DNA of 64,000 bases from Thioalkalivibrio sp. ALJ24 (GTDB taxonomy: Bacteria; Pseudomonadota; Gammaproteobacteria; Ectothiorhodospirales; Ectothiorhodospiraceae), in assembly GCF_000377785.1 (NCBI RefSeq), contig NZ_KB898727.1:1-64000 (forward strand), in the 5' to 3' direction. Made by a program: the position numbers and the translations under genes. The number at the start of each line of letters is the position of its first letter. Position 1 is the first letter of the stretch. Below are positions 36,504-47,433 of this stretch, piece by piece. Below the pieces are notes generated by a model. It was not told the DNA's origin. It made no database searches and was given only the letters and a program-made list of their open reading frames with translations.

Positions 36504-36660
36504 GGAAACGCCGATTGATCGGCGTTTCCCTGCGGTACATGGATGTGCCGCCGGGATCGACCACCTCAGGTGGTTGATCCCGATGCAAGCTGCAAACCGC
36601 GTTTGCAGCGCAGCGTGCGCTGAGAAAGCCAGGACGGCTTTATTCAGCGCTTCCCTCAGG
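36504..36660. repeat. Palindromic repeat element A (157 bp), related to element at 58722-58996
   Basis: The left end is a perfect 12-2-12 inverted repeat (36504-36529). It is followed by a 14-bp stem with one mismatch (36553-36566/36568-36581) and a stem with arms CTGCAAAC/GTTTGCAG around 36590-36608. The right end reads, on the minus strand, CCTGAGGGAAGCGCTGAATA. The left arm on the minus strand, GGGAAACGCCGATCAAT, matches the start of element B (GGGAAACACTGATCAAT) at 15 of 17 bases. The stop TGA of the DUF2232 gene is in this right end (36658-36656). It fits a MITE- or REP-like family and fills most of the 246-base gap between two genes of a ribosomal operon. Confidence 0.75.
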
Positions 36661-37570
36661 ATTCCGGGGGTTCGCCCCCGAGACGCCGGCGGATATCCAG
36701 CCAGGCGTCGATGACCCCGATCGTGGCCAGCAGCAGAAACATCTGCGGCAGCGCCAGGACCATCAATACATACATCCCCGCCAGCCAGAACACGCTCATG
36801 CCCCGGGCATGCGTCAGCGCATGCATCAGGGCGATCCCCTGGAGGAAGAACAGCACCCCGAGGATGAACGCCAGCTCCATCGCCAGCGGCGACGGCAACA
36901 GCTGTCCCAGTAGGAACAGACCCGCGGTAGCGGCGCTGACTCCCGGACCGAGCTGCAAGGCCCGGAATTCCGGCCCGAACGCCCCCGGGTTGTACAGCGC
37001 CGCCTGCCAGTAACGCCCGATCACCATCGCCAGCGCCACGCTCAGCAGCACGATGCCCGCCAGCATGCCGGCCAGATAGGGCGCGAGGTTGGCCAGCATG
37101 GCCTCGAGCTCCTCGCGCGCCGGTTCCTCGCCGGCCTCGACCAGCGGCTGCAGCAGTTCCATCCCGGCCCGCACCCAGAAGGCCTCGGCATCCGGGACCA
37201 GCGCATGCATCAGCACCACGCCGGCACCGGCCACCAGCGCCCCGGCCTTCAGGGTCACCCGCCACGACACCGTGCGCCGCAGCAGTTCGGCCAGCAGTGC
37301 CACCGGCAGCCACTGCACGGCCCCTGCGAGCAGGACCACCGGCCCCGGATTCCCGGGTGCCATGCCCCACAGCGCGGCCCCCAGCAGGACGGAGGCGAGC
37401 GCGAGGACGGTCAGGGCCTGCCCCAGCCCCAGACGCAGCCCGATCAGGGCCACCAGGGCACTGCTGACGATGGAAACCGGCGGCAGGAACAGTCCGCCAA
37501 TACCAAAGCCGGCGACCGCGCCCACGGCGCGGCCCCGGCTCTTCATCGCGAATTCGGCCAGGATCTGCAT
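36656..37570 (-). CDS. DUF2232 family membrane protein
   Basis: The 304-aa integral membrane protein has about eight hydrophobic helices (e.g. GGLFLPPVSIVSSALVALI, GVLFFLQGIALMHALTH in part). The start is ATG 37570, 8 bases after GGAG; an upstream alternative start has no such site. DUF2232 proteins occur with rpsF-rpsR-rplI operons in many proteobacteria and Firmicutes, but their function is not known. Its stop codon lies inside repeat element A. Confidence 0.85.
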   Translation of the reverse strand: MQILAEFAMKSRGRAVGAVAGFGIGGLFLPPVSIVSSALVALIGLRLGLGQALTVLALASVLLGAALWGMAPGNPGPVVLLAGAVQWLPVALLAELLRRTVSWRVTLKAGALVAGAGVVLMHALVPDAEAFWVRAGMELLQPLVEAGEEPAREELEAMLANLAPYLAGMLAGIVLLSVALAMVIGRYWQAALYNPGAFGPEFRALQLGPGVSAATAGLFLLGQLLPSPLAMELAFILGVLFFLQGIALMHALTHARGMSVFWLAGMYVLMVLALPQMFLLLATIGVIDAWLDIRRRLGGEPPES

Positions 37571-37633
37571 GGCCGTCAGCTCCGATACGGCGCCCCGGAC
37601 CACGGCCGGCCCGGAGCACCCGTCAGATCCTGA

Positions 37634-37858
37634 TCAGTGATTGTCGCAGTACGGCAGCAGCGCGAGGAAACGGGCGCGCTTGACCGCGGTGGACAGCTGA
37701 CGCTGGTACTTGGCGCTGGTACCGGTGACGCGGCTGGGCACGATCTTGCCGGTCTCGGTGATGTAGTTTTTCAGCAGGTTCAGGTCCTTGTAATCGATGT
37801 ACTCGATGCCTTCGGCAGTGAACCGGCAGAACTTGCGACGACGCGGGAAACGGGCCAT
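37634..37858 (-). CDS. rpsR: 30S ribosomal protein S18
   Basis: The 74-aa protein starts [17 protein letters not shown] and has the conserved basic RNA-binding segment [20 protein letters not shown] (in part) ending [16 protein letters not shown]18 pairs with S6 on the small subunit platform. It follows rpsF by 38 bases. Confidence 0.97.
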   Translation of the reverse strand: MARFPRRRKFCRFTAEGIEYIDYKDLNLLKNYITETGKIVPSRVTGTSAKYQRQLSTAVKRARFLALLPYCDNH

Positions 37859-37896
37859 GTCCGATCTCCTTCAGTAAACGGGTGTGGGGTTCGGGA

Positions 37897-38295
37897 TCAC
37901 TCTTCGGCGGGGACTTCGGCCGACTCGTCCGCAGAGGCGTCCTCGCGGCGGCGGCTGCCCTTGCCTTCTTCTTCCTCGCGGCCCTTGGCCAGCGGGGAGG
38001 CTTCGGTGATCGCACGATCCATGCGGATGGACAGGTGACGCAGCACCGCGTCGTTGAAGCGGAAGGCGCTGTCGAGCTCTTCCATCGCGGCCTCGTCGGC
38101 CTCGATGTTCATCAGCACGTAGTGGGCCTTGACCAGCTTCTGGATCGGATAGGCGAGCTGCCGGCGACCCCAGTCCTCGAGGCGGTGGACCGTGCCGCTG
38201 TGGCCTTCCACCAGACCCTTGTAGCGCTCGATCATCGCGGGGACCTGCTCGCTCTGGTCGGGATGGACCAGGAACACGACTTCATAATGACGCAT
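37897..38295 (-). CDS. rpsF: 30S ribosomal protein S6
   Basis: The 132-aa protein starts at ATG 38295 ([17 protein letters not shown]) behind AAGGAG. The core has [14 protein letters not shown] and the C-terminal tail is Glu-rich, as in E. coli where it is extended by glutamate ligation. It starts the rpsF-rpsR-DUF2232-rplI-dnaB-alr-metZ series. Confidence 0.96.
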   Translation of the reverse strand: MRHYEVVFLVHPDQSEQVPAMIERYKGLVEGHSGTVHRLEDWGRRQLAYPIQKLVKAHYVLMNIEADEAAMEELDSAFRFNDAVLRHLSIRMDRAITEASPLAKGREEEEGKGSRRREDASADESAEVPAEE

Positions 38296-38464
38296 TGTTT
38301 CGACTCCTTGCGGGTAACAGCCTCCCGCCGATGCGGTGAGGCAAGGATCTCCGTCCAGCCACAAGCCGGCCGGACGAAAAGGCGCTATACGATAAACGAA
38401 CGGACCGCTCGCCACAAGCAGGCGATCACGCCCCGGGGCGGGGTCGCGGCGCATGCCGGCGGCG

Positions 38465-39235
38465 TCAGGTTCCCACTGACCCGCGCTGACGCCGGACCTC
38501 GAACAGGGCAACGCCGGTGGCGACCGAGACATTCAGGCTCTCGACCGTGCCGGCCATCGGGATGTAGACGTGATGATCGCAGACCTCGCGTGTGAGACGG
38601 CGCATGCCTTCTCCTTCGGCGCCCATCACGACAGCGGTGGGCGGGCGCAGATCGACCTCGTACAACGGGGTGGTCGCCGCATCGTCTAGGCCCGTGATCC
38701 ACATCCCGGCCTCCTTGAGCGCGCTCAGGGTGCGCGCGAGGTTGCCCACGCTGACCACCGGAACGGTCTCCGCAGCGCCGGAGGCCACCTTGATGGCCGC
38801 CGGGGTCAGCGGGGCGCTGTGGTGCCGCGGCACCACCAGGGCCCCGGCCCCGGCCGCATCGGCCGTGCGCAGGCACGCCCCGAGGTTGTGCGGATCGGTA
38901 ACCCCGTCCAGCACCAGCACGAGGTCGAGACCGGCCTCCACGCGGGCACGCAGTTCGCGTTCGTCCACCACCGCGCGCGGCGCGCAGTGCGCGATCACGC
39001 CCTGGTGCTGGAACCCGGGGTGCTGCTGGTCGAGCCGTTCGCGCGCGACCCGCTCCACCGACAGCCCCAGCGCGGCGGCCCGTTCGAGCAGGCGCTGCAA
39101 CGCCGTCTCCACCTCACCCTGCGCGATCTGCAGGCTGCGCACGCGCTCCGGCGCGCGCTCCAGCAGCGCCGCGATCGCGTGGATGCCGCCGAAGGATTCA
39201 CCGCGCCCACGGCCCCGGGAACCCGCACGACTCAC
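38465..39235 (-). CDS. rlmB: 23S rRNA 2'-O-methyltransferase RlmB (Gm2251)
   Basis: The 256-aa SpoU-family protein has an N-terminal substrate-binding domain and a knotted C-terminal domain with [22 protein letters not shown] (motif 1, in part), [11 protein letters not shown] and [17 protein letters not shown]. It methylates G2251 of the P loop in 23S rRNA. It follows rnr, as in E. coli. The short Gly/Arg N-terminus is unusual but the ATG at 39235 is the best start. Confidence 0.92.
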   Translation of the reverse strand: MSRAGSRGRGRGESFGGIHAIAALLERAPERVRSLQIAQGEVETALQRLLERAAALGLSVERVARERLDQQHPGFQHQGVIAHCAPRAVVDERELRARVEAGLDLVLVLDGVTDPHNLGACLRTADAAGAGALVVPRHHSAPLTPAAIKVASGAAETVPVVSVGNLARTLSALKEAGMWITGLDDAATTPLYEVDLRPPTAVVMGAEGEGMRRLTREVCDHHVYIPMAGTVESLNVSVATGVALFEVRRQRGSVGT

Positions 39236-39305
39236 GCCTCGCCTCCGCGAACGTGCCGGACCGCGCCCGGCCCTGCATCAGACCGCCGGTTCACGCGACC
39301 GCCCT

Positions 39306-41993
39306 TCAGGACGATGACGCCGGGCGGCGACGCCGGCCCCGACGCCGACCCGATTTCGGCGCCGAATCGTCCTCGCCGGCGGCCTCTTCGGGCTGGATGG
39401 TATTGCCATCCTTGTCCGGTACGGCCTCGGGCTCCGGCAGGCGTTCGTTGCCGGGTTCCGGGGCATCGTCTTCCGCGGCGCCGCTGGTCGGCATATCGGC
39501 AGATACCCCCGTACCCCGACGGCGCCCGCGCCGACGACCCTTCTTCTTCGGCGCCTCGTCCCCGGCCTCCGGAGCCGCGGGCGGAGCGTCTTCGCTCACG
39601 CCCGCCGCAGCGGTATCGGCCTCGGGGTCGGCGCGCCGACGGCGCTTGCGCCGGGCGTTGTCGCGCGCACTGCCACGCTTGCGACCGCCGCCGTCCTTCG
39701 CGGCCGCACCGCCGCCCGCATCCTTGCCCCCCGCTCCCTTGCCCCCCGCTCCCTTGCCGCCCCGGCCCTTGCGGCCGGCCGGACGCTCGAAGGGGGCCGG
39801 CGAGCCGGCAGAACCGGACTCGCCCGCCAGCGCCAGATCGATCTTGCGGTCATCCAGGCTGACGCGCACCAGCTGCACCTGCAGCTCGTCTCCGATACGG
39901 AACACGCGACCGGCGCGCTCGCCGGTGAGCGTGTGGCGTTTGGGGTCGAAGTGGTAGAAGTCGTTGTCCAGGCTGGAGACATGCACCAGGCCCTCGATGT
40001 AGACCCCCTGGATCTCGACGAACAGGCCGAAGCCGGTCACGCCCGAGACGATGCCGGTAAACACATCCCCGACCTTGTCCTGCATGTACTCGGCCTTCAG
40101 CCAGGCCTCGACGTCCCGTGTGGCGTCCTCGGCGCGGCGTTCGGCCATCGAGCAGTGCTCGCCGAGGCCTTCCATGCGCTGATGGGTATAGGGGAAGCCC
40201 TTGTTGCTGCCGTTGCGCAGCACGTGGCGAATGCCCCGATGGACCAGCAGGTCCGGATAACGCCGGATCGGCGAGGTGAAATGCGCGTAGTCATCCAGCG
40301 CCAGGCCGAAATGTCCGCCCAGATCGGGCGAGTACACCGCCTGCGACAGCGAGCGCAGCAGGACCGTCTGGATCAGTTTCTGGTCGGTACGCTGCTTCGC
40401 GGCCTTGAGGACCTCGGTGTAGTCGCGCGGGGTCGGCTCGTCGCCTCCGCCCAGGGACAGACCCGCGCCATTGAGGAATTCGCGCAGCTCCTCGACCTTC
40501 TCCGCGGGCGGCTGATCGTGGTTGCGGTAAAGCGTCGGGACCTTGTGCTTCTTGAGGAAGCGCGCCGCGGCCACGTTGGCCATGATCATGCACTCCTCGA
40601 CCAGGCGGTGGGCATCGGTGCGCTCCACCGGCACGATGCGCTCGATCTTGCGGTCCTCGCCGAACACGATCTGGGTCTCGGTGGAGTCGAAGTCGATCGC
40701 ACCGCGGCGGTTGCGCGCCGCGTGCAGCGCCCTGAACACCCGGTGCAGCTCCTCCACGTGCGGCAGCACCTGCGCGTTCTGCTCGCGCAGCGCGGCGTCG
40801 CCGTTCAGCATCGCGGCCACGTCGTCGTAGATCAGCCGGGCATGCGAGCGGATCAAGCCCTCGTGGAAGCGGTAGTTCTTCAGCGCGCCGCGCGCACCGA
40901 TCTCCATCTCGCAGACCATGCTCAGGCGGTCGACGTCCGGATTCAGCGAGCACAGCCCGTTGGACAGCGCCTCGGGCAGCATCGGGATCACCTGCTCGGG
41001 GAAATACGCCGAGGTCGCGCGATTGACCGCCTCGCGGTCCAGCGCGGAATCCGGCTCGACGTAGTGCGACACGTCGGCGATCGCGACCCACAGCCGCCAG
41101 CCCTTGCCCTCGGGCTCGCAGTACAGCGCGTCGTCGAAATCACGTGCATCACTGCCGTCGATGGTCACAAACGGCTTGTCGCGCAGATCGAGCCGACCCT
41201 TCTTCGCCTTTTCCGGCACCGAATCGCCCAGCTTGTCCGCCGCTTCGGTGACCTCCTCCGGCCATTCGAACGGCAGCCCCTGGGCACGGATCGCGATATC
41301 GATCTCCATCCCCGGCGCCATGTGCTCGCCCAGGACCTCCACCACATCACCGCGCAGACGCGACTTGCGCGACGCCATCTCGCGGATGTGCACGACCACG
41401 ATCTGATCGTCCTGAGCCTCACCCAGGCCGTCCGGCGGCACCAGGATCTCGTGGGTGATGCGCTTGTTGTCCGGGGTCAGCAGGCCCACACCGTCCTCGA
41501 TGCGCAGGCGCCCGACCACCTGGGTGGTGTTGCGCTCCAGCACCTCGACGATGCCGCCCTCGCGACGCCCGCGCCGGTCCACGCCCATCACGCGCGCCAC
41601 CGCGCGGTCGCCGTGGAACACCCCGCGCATCTGCTTCGGCGAAAGGAACAGGTCGTCGTCCTGCTCGTCCGGCACCAGGAAACCGAAACCGTCGGGATGA
41701 CCGATCACGCGACCGCGGATCAGATCCTCCTGGTTGACGGGGAGGTAGGCCCCGCGCCGGTTGCACAGCGCCTGACCGTCGCGCTCCATCGCCTTCAGGC
41801 GGCGGCGCAGGGCCTCCAGGCGTTCTTCGTCCGCGATGCCGAGGCGTTCGGCGATCTCCTCGAAGGACAGCGGATTCCCCTCCAGCTGCAGCAGGTCGAG
41901 GATGTACTCGCGGCTGGGGATGGGGTTGTCGTACTTCTGGGCCTCGCGTTCGAGGTTGGGGTCGACGGCGGGCTTGCTGCGTTTTCCTGGCAT
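39306..41993 (-). CDS. rnr: Ribonuclease R
   Basis: The 895-aa exoribonuclease has an N-terminal helix-turn-helix (about 25-80), two cold-shock domains, an RNB catalytic domain with DGSDARDFDDALY holding the metal-binding Asp residues, and an S1 domain (about 650-740). It degrades structured RNA. The C-terminal tail (from about residue 740) is low complexity, with GGKGA repeats and then Lys/Arg blocks (KKKGRRRGRRRG). Longer lysine/arginine tails of RNase R aid unwinding and ribosome contact. The tail contains a 15-bp tandem repeat in DNA. Confidence 0.95.
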   Translation of the reverse strand: MPGKRSKPAVDPNLEREAQKYDNPIPSREYILDLLQLEGNPLSFEEIAERLGIADEERLEALRRRLKAMERDGQALCNRRGAYLPVNQEDLIRGRVIGHPDGFGFLVPDEQDDDLFLSPKQMRGVFHGDRAVARVMGVDRRGRREGGIVEVLERNTTQVVGRLRIEDGVGLLTPDNKRITHEILVPPDGLGEAQDDQIVVVHIREMASRKSRLRGDVVEVLGEHMAPGMEIDIAIRAQGLPFEWPEEVTEAADKLGDSVPEKAKKGRLDLRDKPFVTIDGSDARDFDDALYCEPEGKGWRLWVAIADVSHYVEPDSALDREAVNRATSAYFPEQVIPMLPEALSNGLCSLNPDVDRLSMVCEMEIGARGALKNYRFHEGLIRSHARLIYDDVAAMLNGDAALREQNAQVLPHVEELHRVFRALHAARNRRGAIDFDSTETQIVFGEDRKIERIVPVERTDAHRLVEECMIMANVAAARFLKKHKVPTLYRNHDQPPAEKVEELREFLNGAGLSLGGGDEPTPRDYTEVLKAAKQRTDQKLIQTVLLRSLSQAVYSPDLGGHFGLALDDYAHFTSPIRRYPDLLVHRGIRHVLRNGSNKGFPYTHQRMEGLGEHCSMAERRAEDATRDVEAWLKAEYMQDKVGDVFTGIVSGVTGFGLFVEIQGVYIEGLVHVSSLDNDFYHFDPKRHTLTGERAGRVFRIGDELQVQLVRVSLDDRKIDLALAGESGSAGSPAPFERPAGRKGRGGKGAGGKGAGGKDAGGGAAAKDGGGRKRGSARDNARRKRRRRADPEADTAAAGVSEDAPPAAPEAGDEAPKKKGRRRGRRRGTGVSADMPTSGAAEDDAPEPGNERLPEPEAVPDKDGNTIQPEEAAGEDDSAPKSGRRRGRRRRPASSS
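39724..39753. repeat. 15-bp tandem repeat inside rnr
   Basis: Two identical 15-bp units TTGCCCCCCGCTCCC (39724-39738 and 39739-39753) are followed by a degenerate third copy. In protein they give GAGGK units in the RNase R tail. The in-frame period allows copy-number change without frameshift. Confidence 0.8.
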
Positions 41994-42218
41994 TCAGTGA
42001 ACTCTTTCTTCTGGTGTTGTGCGCCGCACCTGAAGGCCGGCGGCGATGATGCCCGCGGAGTGTACGTCGCGGACAGTCTGCCGCCCATTATGGCTCCGAT
42101 GCGTTCCCGGCGCATGTCTCCCCGACGATTGGTTCCTTGATTGACCCCGAAGATGGCCCCGGAGAAATGAGGCGGAGAAAGGGGCCACGCAAGTTGCCCG
42201 GGGATCAGGCTGCGGGGT

Positions 42219-42247
42219 TTGACACGTCCACGGAGGCGGCCTATATT
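42219..42247 (+). promoter_or_regulatory. Strong sigma-70 promoter for tRNA-Leu
   Basis: A perfect -35 TTGACA (42219-42224), 17-base spacer and TATATT -10 box (42242-42247) lie about 45 bases upstream of the tRNA. The region after the -10 is GC-rich (ACGCGCTCC), as in stringently controlled stable-RNA promoters. The rest of the 298-base gap between rnr and the tRNA has no gene I can support. Confidence 0.85.
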
Positions 42248-42292
42248 ACGCGCTCCTGAAGCGCAGACCCCCCTACAGGGTCGACCTCAAGT

Positions 42293-42380
42293 GCCGAGGT
42301 GGCGGAATTGGTAGACGCGCTAGCTTCAGGTGCTAGTGGGGGTAACCCCGTGGAGGTTCAAGTCCTCTCCTCGGCACCAT
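42293..42380 (+). tRNA. tRNA-Leu (anticodon CAG)
   Basis: Acceptor GCCGAGG/CCTCGGC, long class II variable arm, anticodon stem CTAGC/GCTAG with loop TTCAGGT giving CAG, and encoded CCA. A run of T follows at once (42381-42385), serving as terminator. Confidence 0.96.
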
Positions 42381-42494
42381 TTTTCTTCGCTTCGCCTCCG
42401 AATGCTCTCTTTTAATGATGCCTCGTGGCGCCCTGCCATGCGGTAAAGCTTTGGCGTGTGTGGAACACGGCTCACCCTTGTGGCTCGTGGTGGC

Positions 42495-42524
42495 GCATGC
42501 CCGGCCTGCAGGGGCCGGACATGC
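42495..42524. terminator. Hairpin downstream of purA
   Basis: Stem GCATG-CCGGCC with GGCCGG-CATGC and a 6-base loop lies 10 bases past the purA stop. It has no T-tract, so it may act only as an RNA-stabilizing or Rho-assisted end. Confidence 0.4.
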
Positions 42525-42533
42525 GGACGGTCT

Positions 42534-45022
<2,489 letters not shown>

Positions 45023-45075
45023 GTCATCCTTGCCTGCGCGGCCTGGCCCGTCCGCGGGCGGGCTGGCCAGAAAAA

Positions 45076-45094
45076 GGGCCCGCGCTGCGGGCCC
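45076..45094 (-). terminator. Intrinsic terminator between hflC and hisZ
   Basis: An 8-bp stem GGGCCCGC with 3-base loop is followed on the minus strand by TTTTT (45075-45071). A second, perfect 13-bp GC stem with 7-base loop (45123-45155) lies just before it, right after the hflC stop. Confidence 0.8.
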
Positions 45095-45163
45095 GGCTTG
45101 TGGTTGGCGGCACCTGCCCGCACCGGCGCCGCCCCGCTGTCGGGGGCGGCGCCGGCCGTGCGA

Positions 45164-46063
45164 TCACTCGGCGGGCTGAGGCAGCTGCGGAGCCCGGGGC
45201 GGACGTTCGCCGCCCGGGGCGTTGAAGAACTGGAAGAACTCCGAGTTCGGCTCCAGCACGAAGGTGCTGTTCTCGCCCTGCATGCTGTTGCGGTACGCGA
45301 TCAGACTGCGGTAGAAGCGGAAGAAGTCTTCGTCCTCGCCAAACGAGGTCCCCAGGATCTCGGTGGCACGGGCATCCCCTTCCCCGCGGATCTCTTCCGA
45401 ATCGCGATAGGCATTCGCCAGGATCACCGTCCGGTCACGGTCGGCACGCGAACGGATGCGCTCACCTTCCTCCTGACCGCGGGCACGGAAGTCCTGAGCC
45501 ACACGTTCACGCTCGGCACGCATGCGATCGAACACCGACTCGGAGACCTCGTCCGGCAGGTCCATGCGCCGGATACGCACGTCGACCAGGTCGACCCCCA
45601 GCTCCAGCGCCGTCTCCAGCGCCGTCTGGCGCACCGCTCCCATGATGGTCAGGCGCTCGCCGGCCACCACGTCCTGCAGCTCGTAACGCGCGAACTCGTT
45701 ACGCATGCCGTCGCGCAGGATCTGCGACAGGCGCTCCTCGGCCAGGCGCTCGTCACCGCGGGTGGCACGGTAGAACTGACCCACGTCGTTGATCCGCCAC
45801 TTGGCGTAGAAATCGACGATGATGTTCTTCGCCTCGCTGGTCAGGAACCGGTCCGGCGGGATGTTCAGGGTCATGATCCGGGCGTCGAACTTCTCGACGT
45901 TCTGGATCAGCGGGAACTTGAAATGCAGTCCCGGCTCCTGGTCCACCTCGCGCAGTTCCCCGAGGGCGAACTTGATCACCCGCTCGCGCTCGTCAACGGT
46001 GTAGGTCGACAGGGCCACGATGATCGCGACCACCACGACCCCAATTCCGGCAATACGCAGCAT
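45164..46063 (-). CDS. hflC: FtsH protease modulator HflC
   Basis: The 299-aa membrane-anchored SPFH/band 7 protein has one N-terminal membrane helix (IAGIGVVVVAIIVAL) and a long SPFH domain. It forms a large cage with HflK around FtsH in the inner membrane and modulates its proteolysis. The start overlaps the hflK stop by one base. Confidence 0.94.
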   Translation of the reverse strand: MLRIAGIGVVVVAIIVALSTYTVDERERVIKFALGELREVDQEPGLHFKFPLIQNVEKFDARIMTLNIPPDRFLTSEAKNIIVDFYAKWRINDVGQFYRATRGDERLAEERLSQILRDGMRNEFARYELQDVVAGERLTIMGAVRQTALETALELGVDLVDVRIRRMDLPDEVSESVFDRMRAERERVAQDFRARGQEEGERIRSRADRDRTVILANAYRDSEEIRGEGDARATEILGTSFGEDEDFFRFYRSLIAYRNSMQGENSTFVLEPNSEFFQFFNAPGGERPPRAPQLPQPAE

Positions 46064-47259
46064 CAGCGCACCTCCCGCGAGCGCAGGCGCTCGGTATCAC
46101 GGTTCGACGGGGTCTCCACGCCGCTGCGTCGGGTATCCAGCGGCTGCGGGGTCGGCATGTCACCGTCCGCGGGACGGCCGGTCGCGCCGTGACCGGAGAG
46201 CAGCTCGTTCAGCGGCAGCATCATCAGGTTGCCGCTGCCGCCCACGTCCAGCATCAGCTTGTTGGAATCCTGCAGCACCGCTTCGACGGCCTCCAGGTAC
46301 AGACGATCGCGGGTCACGTCCGGGGCCTGCTGGTATTCGACCAGCAGCTGATCGAAGCGCGACGCGTCACCCTCGGCACGTGCCACCACCTGATCGCGGT
46401 AACCCTCGGCCTCCTCGATGATACGCGCGGCCCGACCGCGGGCCCGCGGGATCACGCCATTGGCGTAGGCCTCGGCCTCGTTGCGGAAACGCACCTCGTC
46501 CTCACGCGCACGGATGGCGTCGGCGAAGGCCTCCTGCACCGCCTCCGGCGGCTGGGCCTGCTGCATCGAAACCGCGGTCACCACGATCCCCGCGCCATAG
46601 GCGTCGAGGTTTTCCTGCATGACCGTGCGGGTGGTCTGGGCGATCTCGCCGCGCCCCTCGCCAAGGATGAATTCAAGGTTGCCCTTGCCGACCCGCTCGC
46701 GGATGGCCGATTCCATCACCCGGTGAACCGTCGAGTCGGGGTCGCGCACGTTGAACAGGTAATCGACCAGATCGAGGATGCGGTACTGCACCGCGATATC
46801 CACGTCGATGATGTTCTCGTCGCCGGTCAGCATCAGCGCGCGACTCTCGATGGTGCGCACGTTGTCGACGTTCTCGACCTCCACCCGCTCGATGGGATAG
46901 GGCAGGTGCCAGCCGGGCCCCGGATTCTTCACTTCCTGGAACGCGCCGAAGCGCAGCACGACGCCGCGCTCGCCTTCCGAAATGATGTGAAAGCCGGAGG
47001 CCAGCCAGACGACCAGGGCGATGATCAGCCCGAGGCTGATCAGGGCCTGAGAGCCCCGCCCCATGCCGCCGCCACCAAGGCCGCTTCCGCCCTGGTTGCC
47101 GCCGCCAAACAGGCCATTGAGCTGCCGCGACAGCTTGCGCAGCATCTCCTCGAGGTCGGGCGGCTGCTGGCCGCCCCCGCCGCCGCTACCACCGCCGCGG
47201 TTACCGCCTCCCCCGCTCCAGGGGTCGCGGTTGTTATTTCCCGGTTCGTTCCAGGGCAT
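46063..47259 (-). CDS. hflK: FtsH protease modulator HflK
   Basis: The 398-aa protein has a Gly-rich cytoplasmic N-terminus, the region EEMLRKLSRQLNGLFGG, one membrane helix (ISLGLIIALVVWLAS near residue 75-90), then the SPFH domain. It partners HflC. In most relatives it is directly after hflX; here a persulfide dioxygenase gene lies between. Confidence 0.94.
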   Translation of the reverse strand: MPWNEPGNNNRDPWSGGGGNRGGGSGGGGGQQPPDLEEMLRKLSRQLNGLFGGGNQGGSGLGGGGMGRGSQALISLGLIIALVVWLASGFHIISEGERGVVLRFGAFQEVKNPGPGWHLPYPIERVEVENVDNVRTIESRALMLTGDENIIDVDIAVQYRILDLVDYLFNVRDPDSTVHRVMESAIRERVGKGNLEFILGEGRGEIAQTTRTVMQENLDAYGAGIVVTAVSMQQAQPPEAVQEAFADAIRAREDEVRFRNEAEAYANGVIPRARGRAARIIEEAEGYRDQVVARAEGDASRFDQLLVEYQQAPDVTRDRLYLEAVEAVLQDSNKLMLDVGGSGNLMMLPLNELLSGHGATGRPADGDMPTPQPLDTRRSGVETPSNRDTERLRSREVR

Positions 47260-47433
47260 GAATCAGGGACTCCGTCGATCGCTCGGGATGTGCCGAGAAG
47301 GCACAGGGAGCCGGTATTCTAGGGGGGCACCCGGGGGCGGGCAAGCGCACCCCTGCGGGAGTCGGGTTGAGGGAAGTCGATCCGCGGGCGATCGCGGGCC
47401 CCGCGGGGCCCGCGACGCGCCGGGGCGGACGGG

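Noticed and set aside
38385-38876. 163-codon minus-strand frame overlapping rlmB
   Set aside because: Out-of-frame shadow of rlmB.
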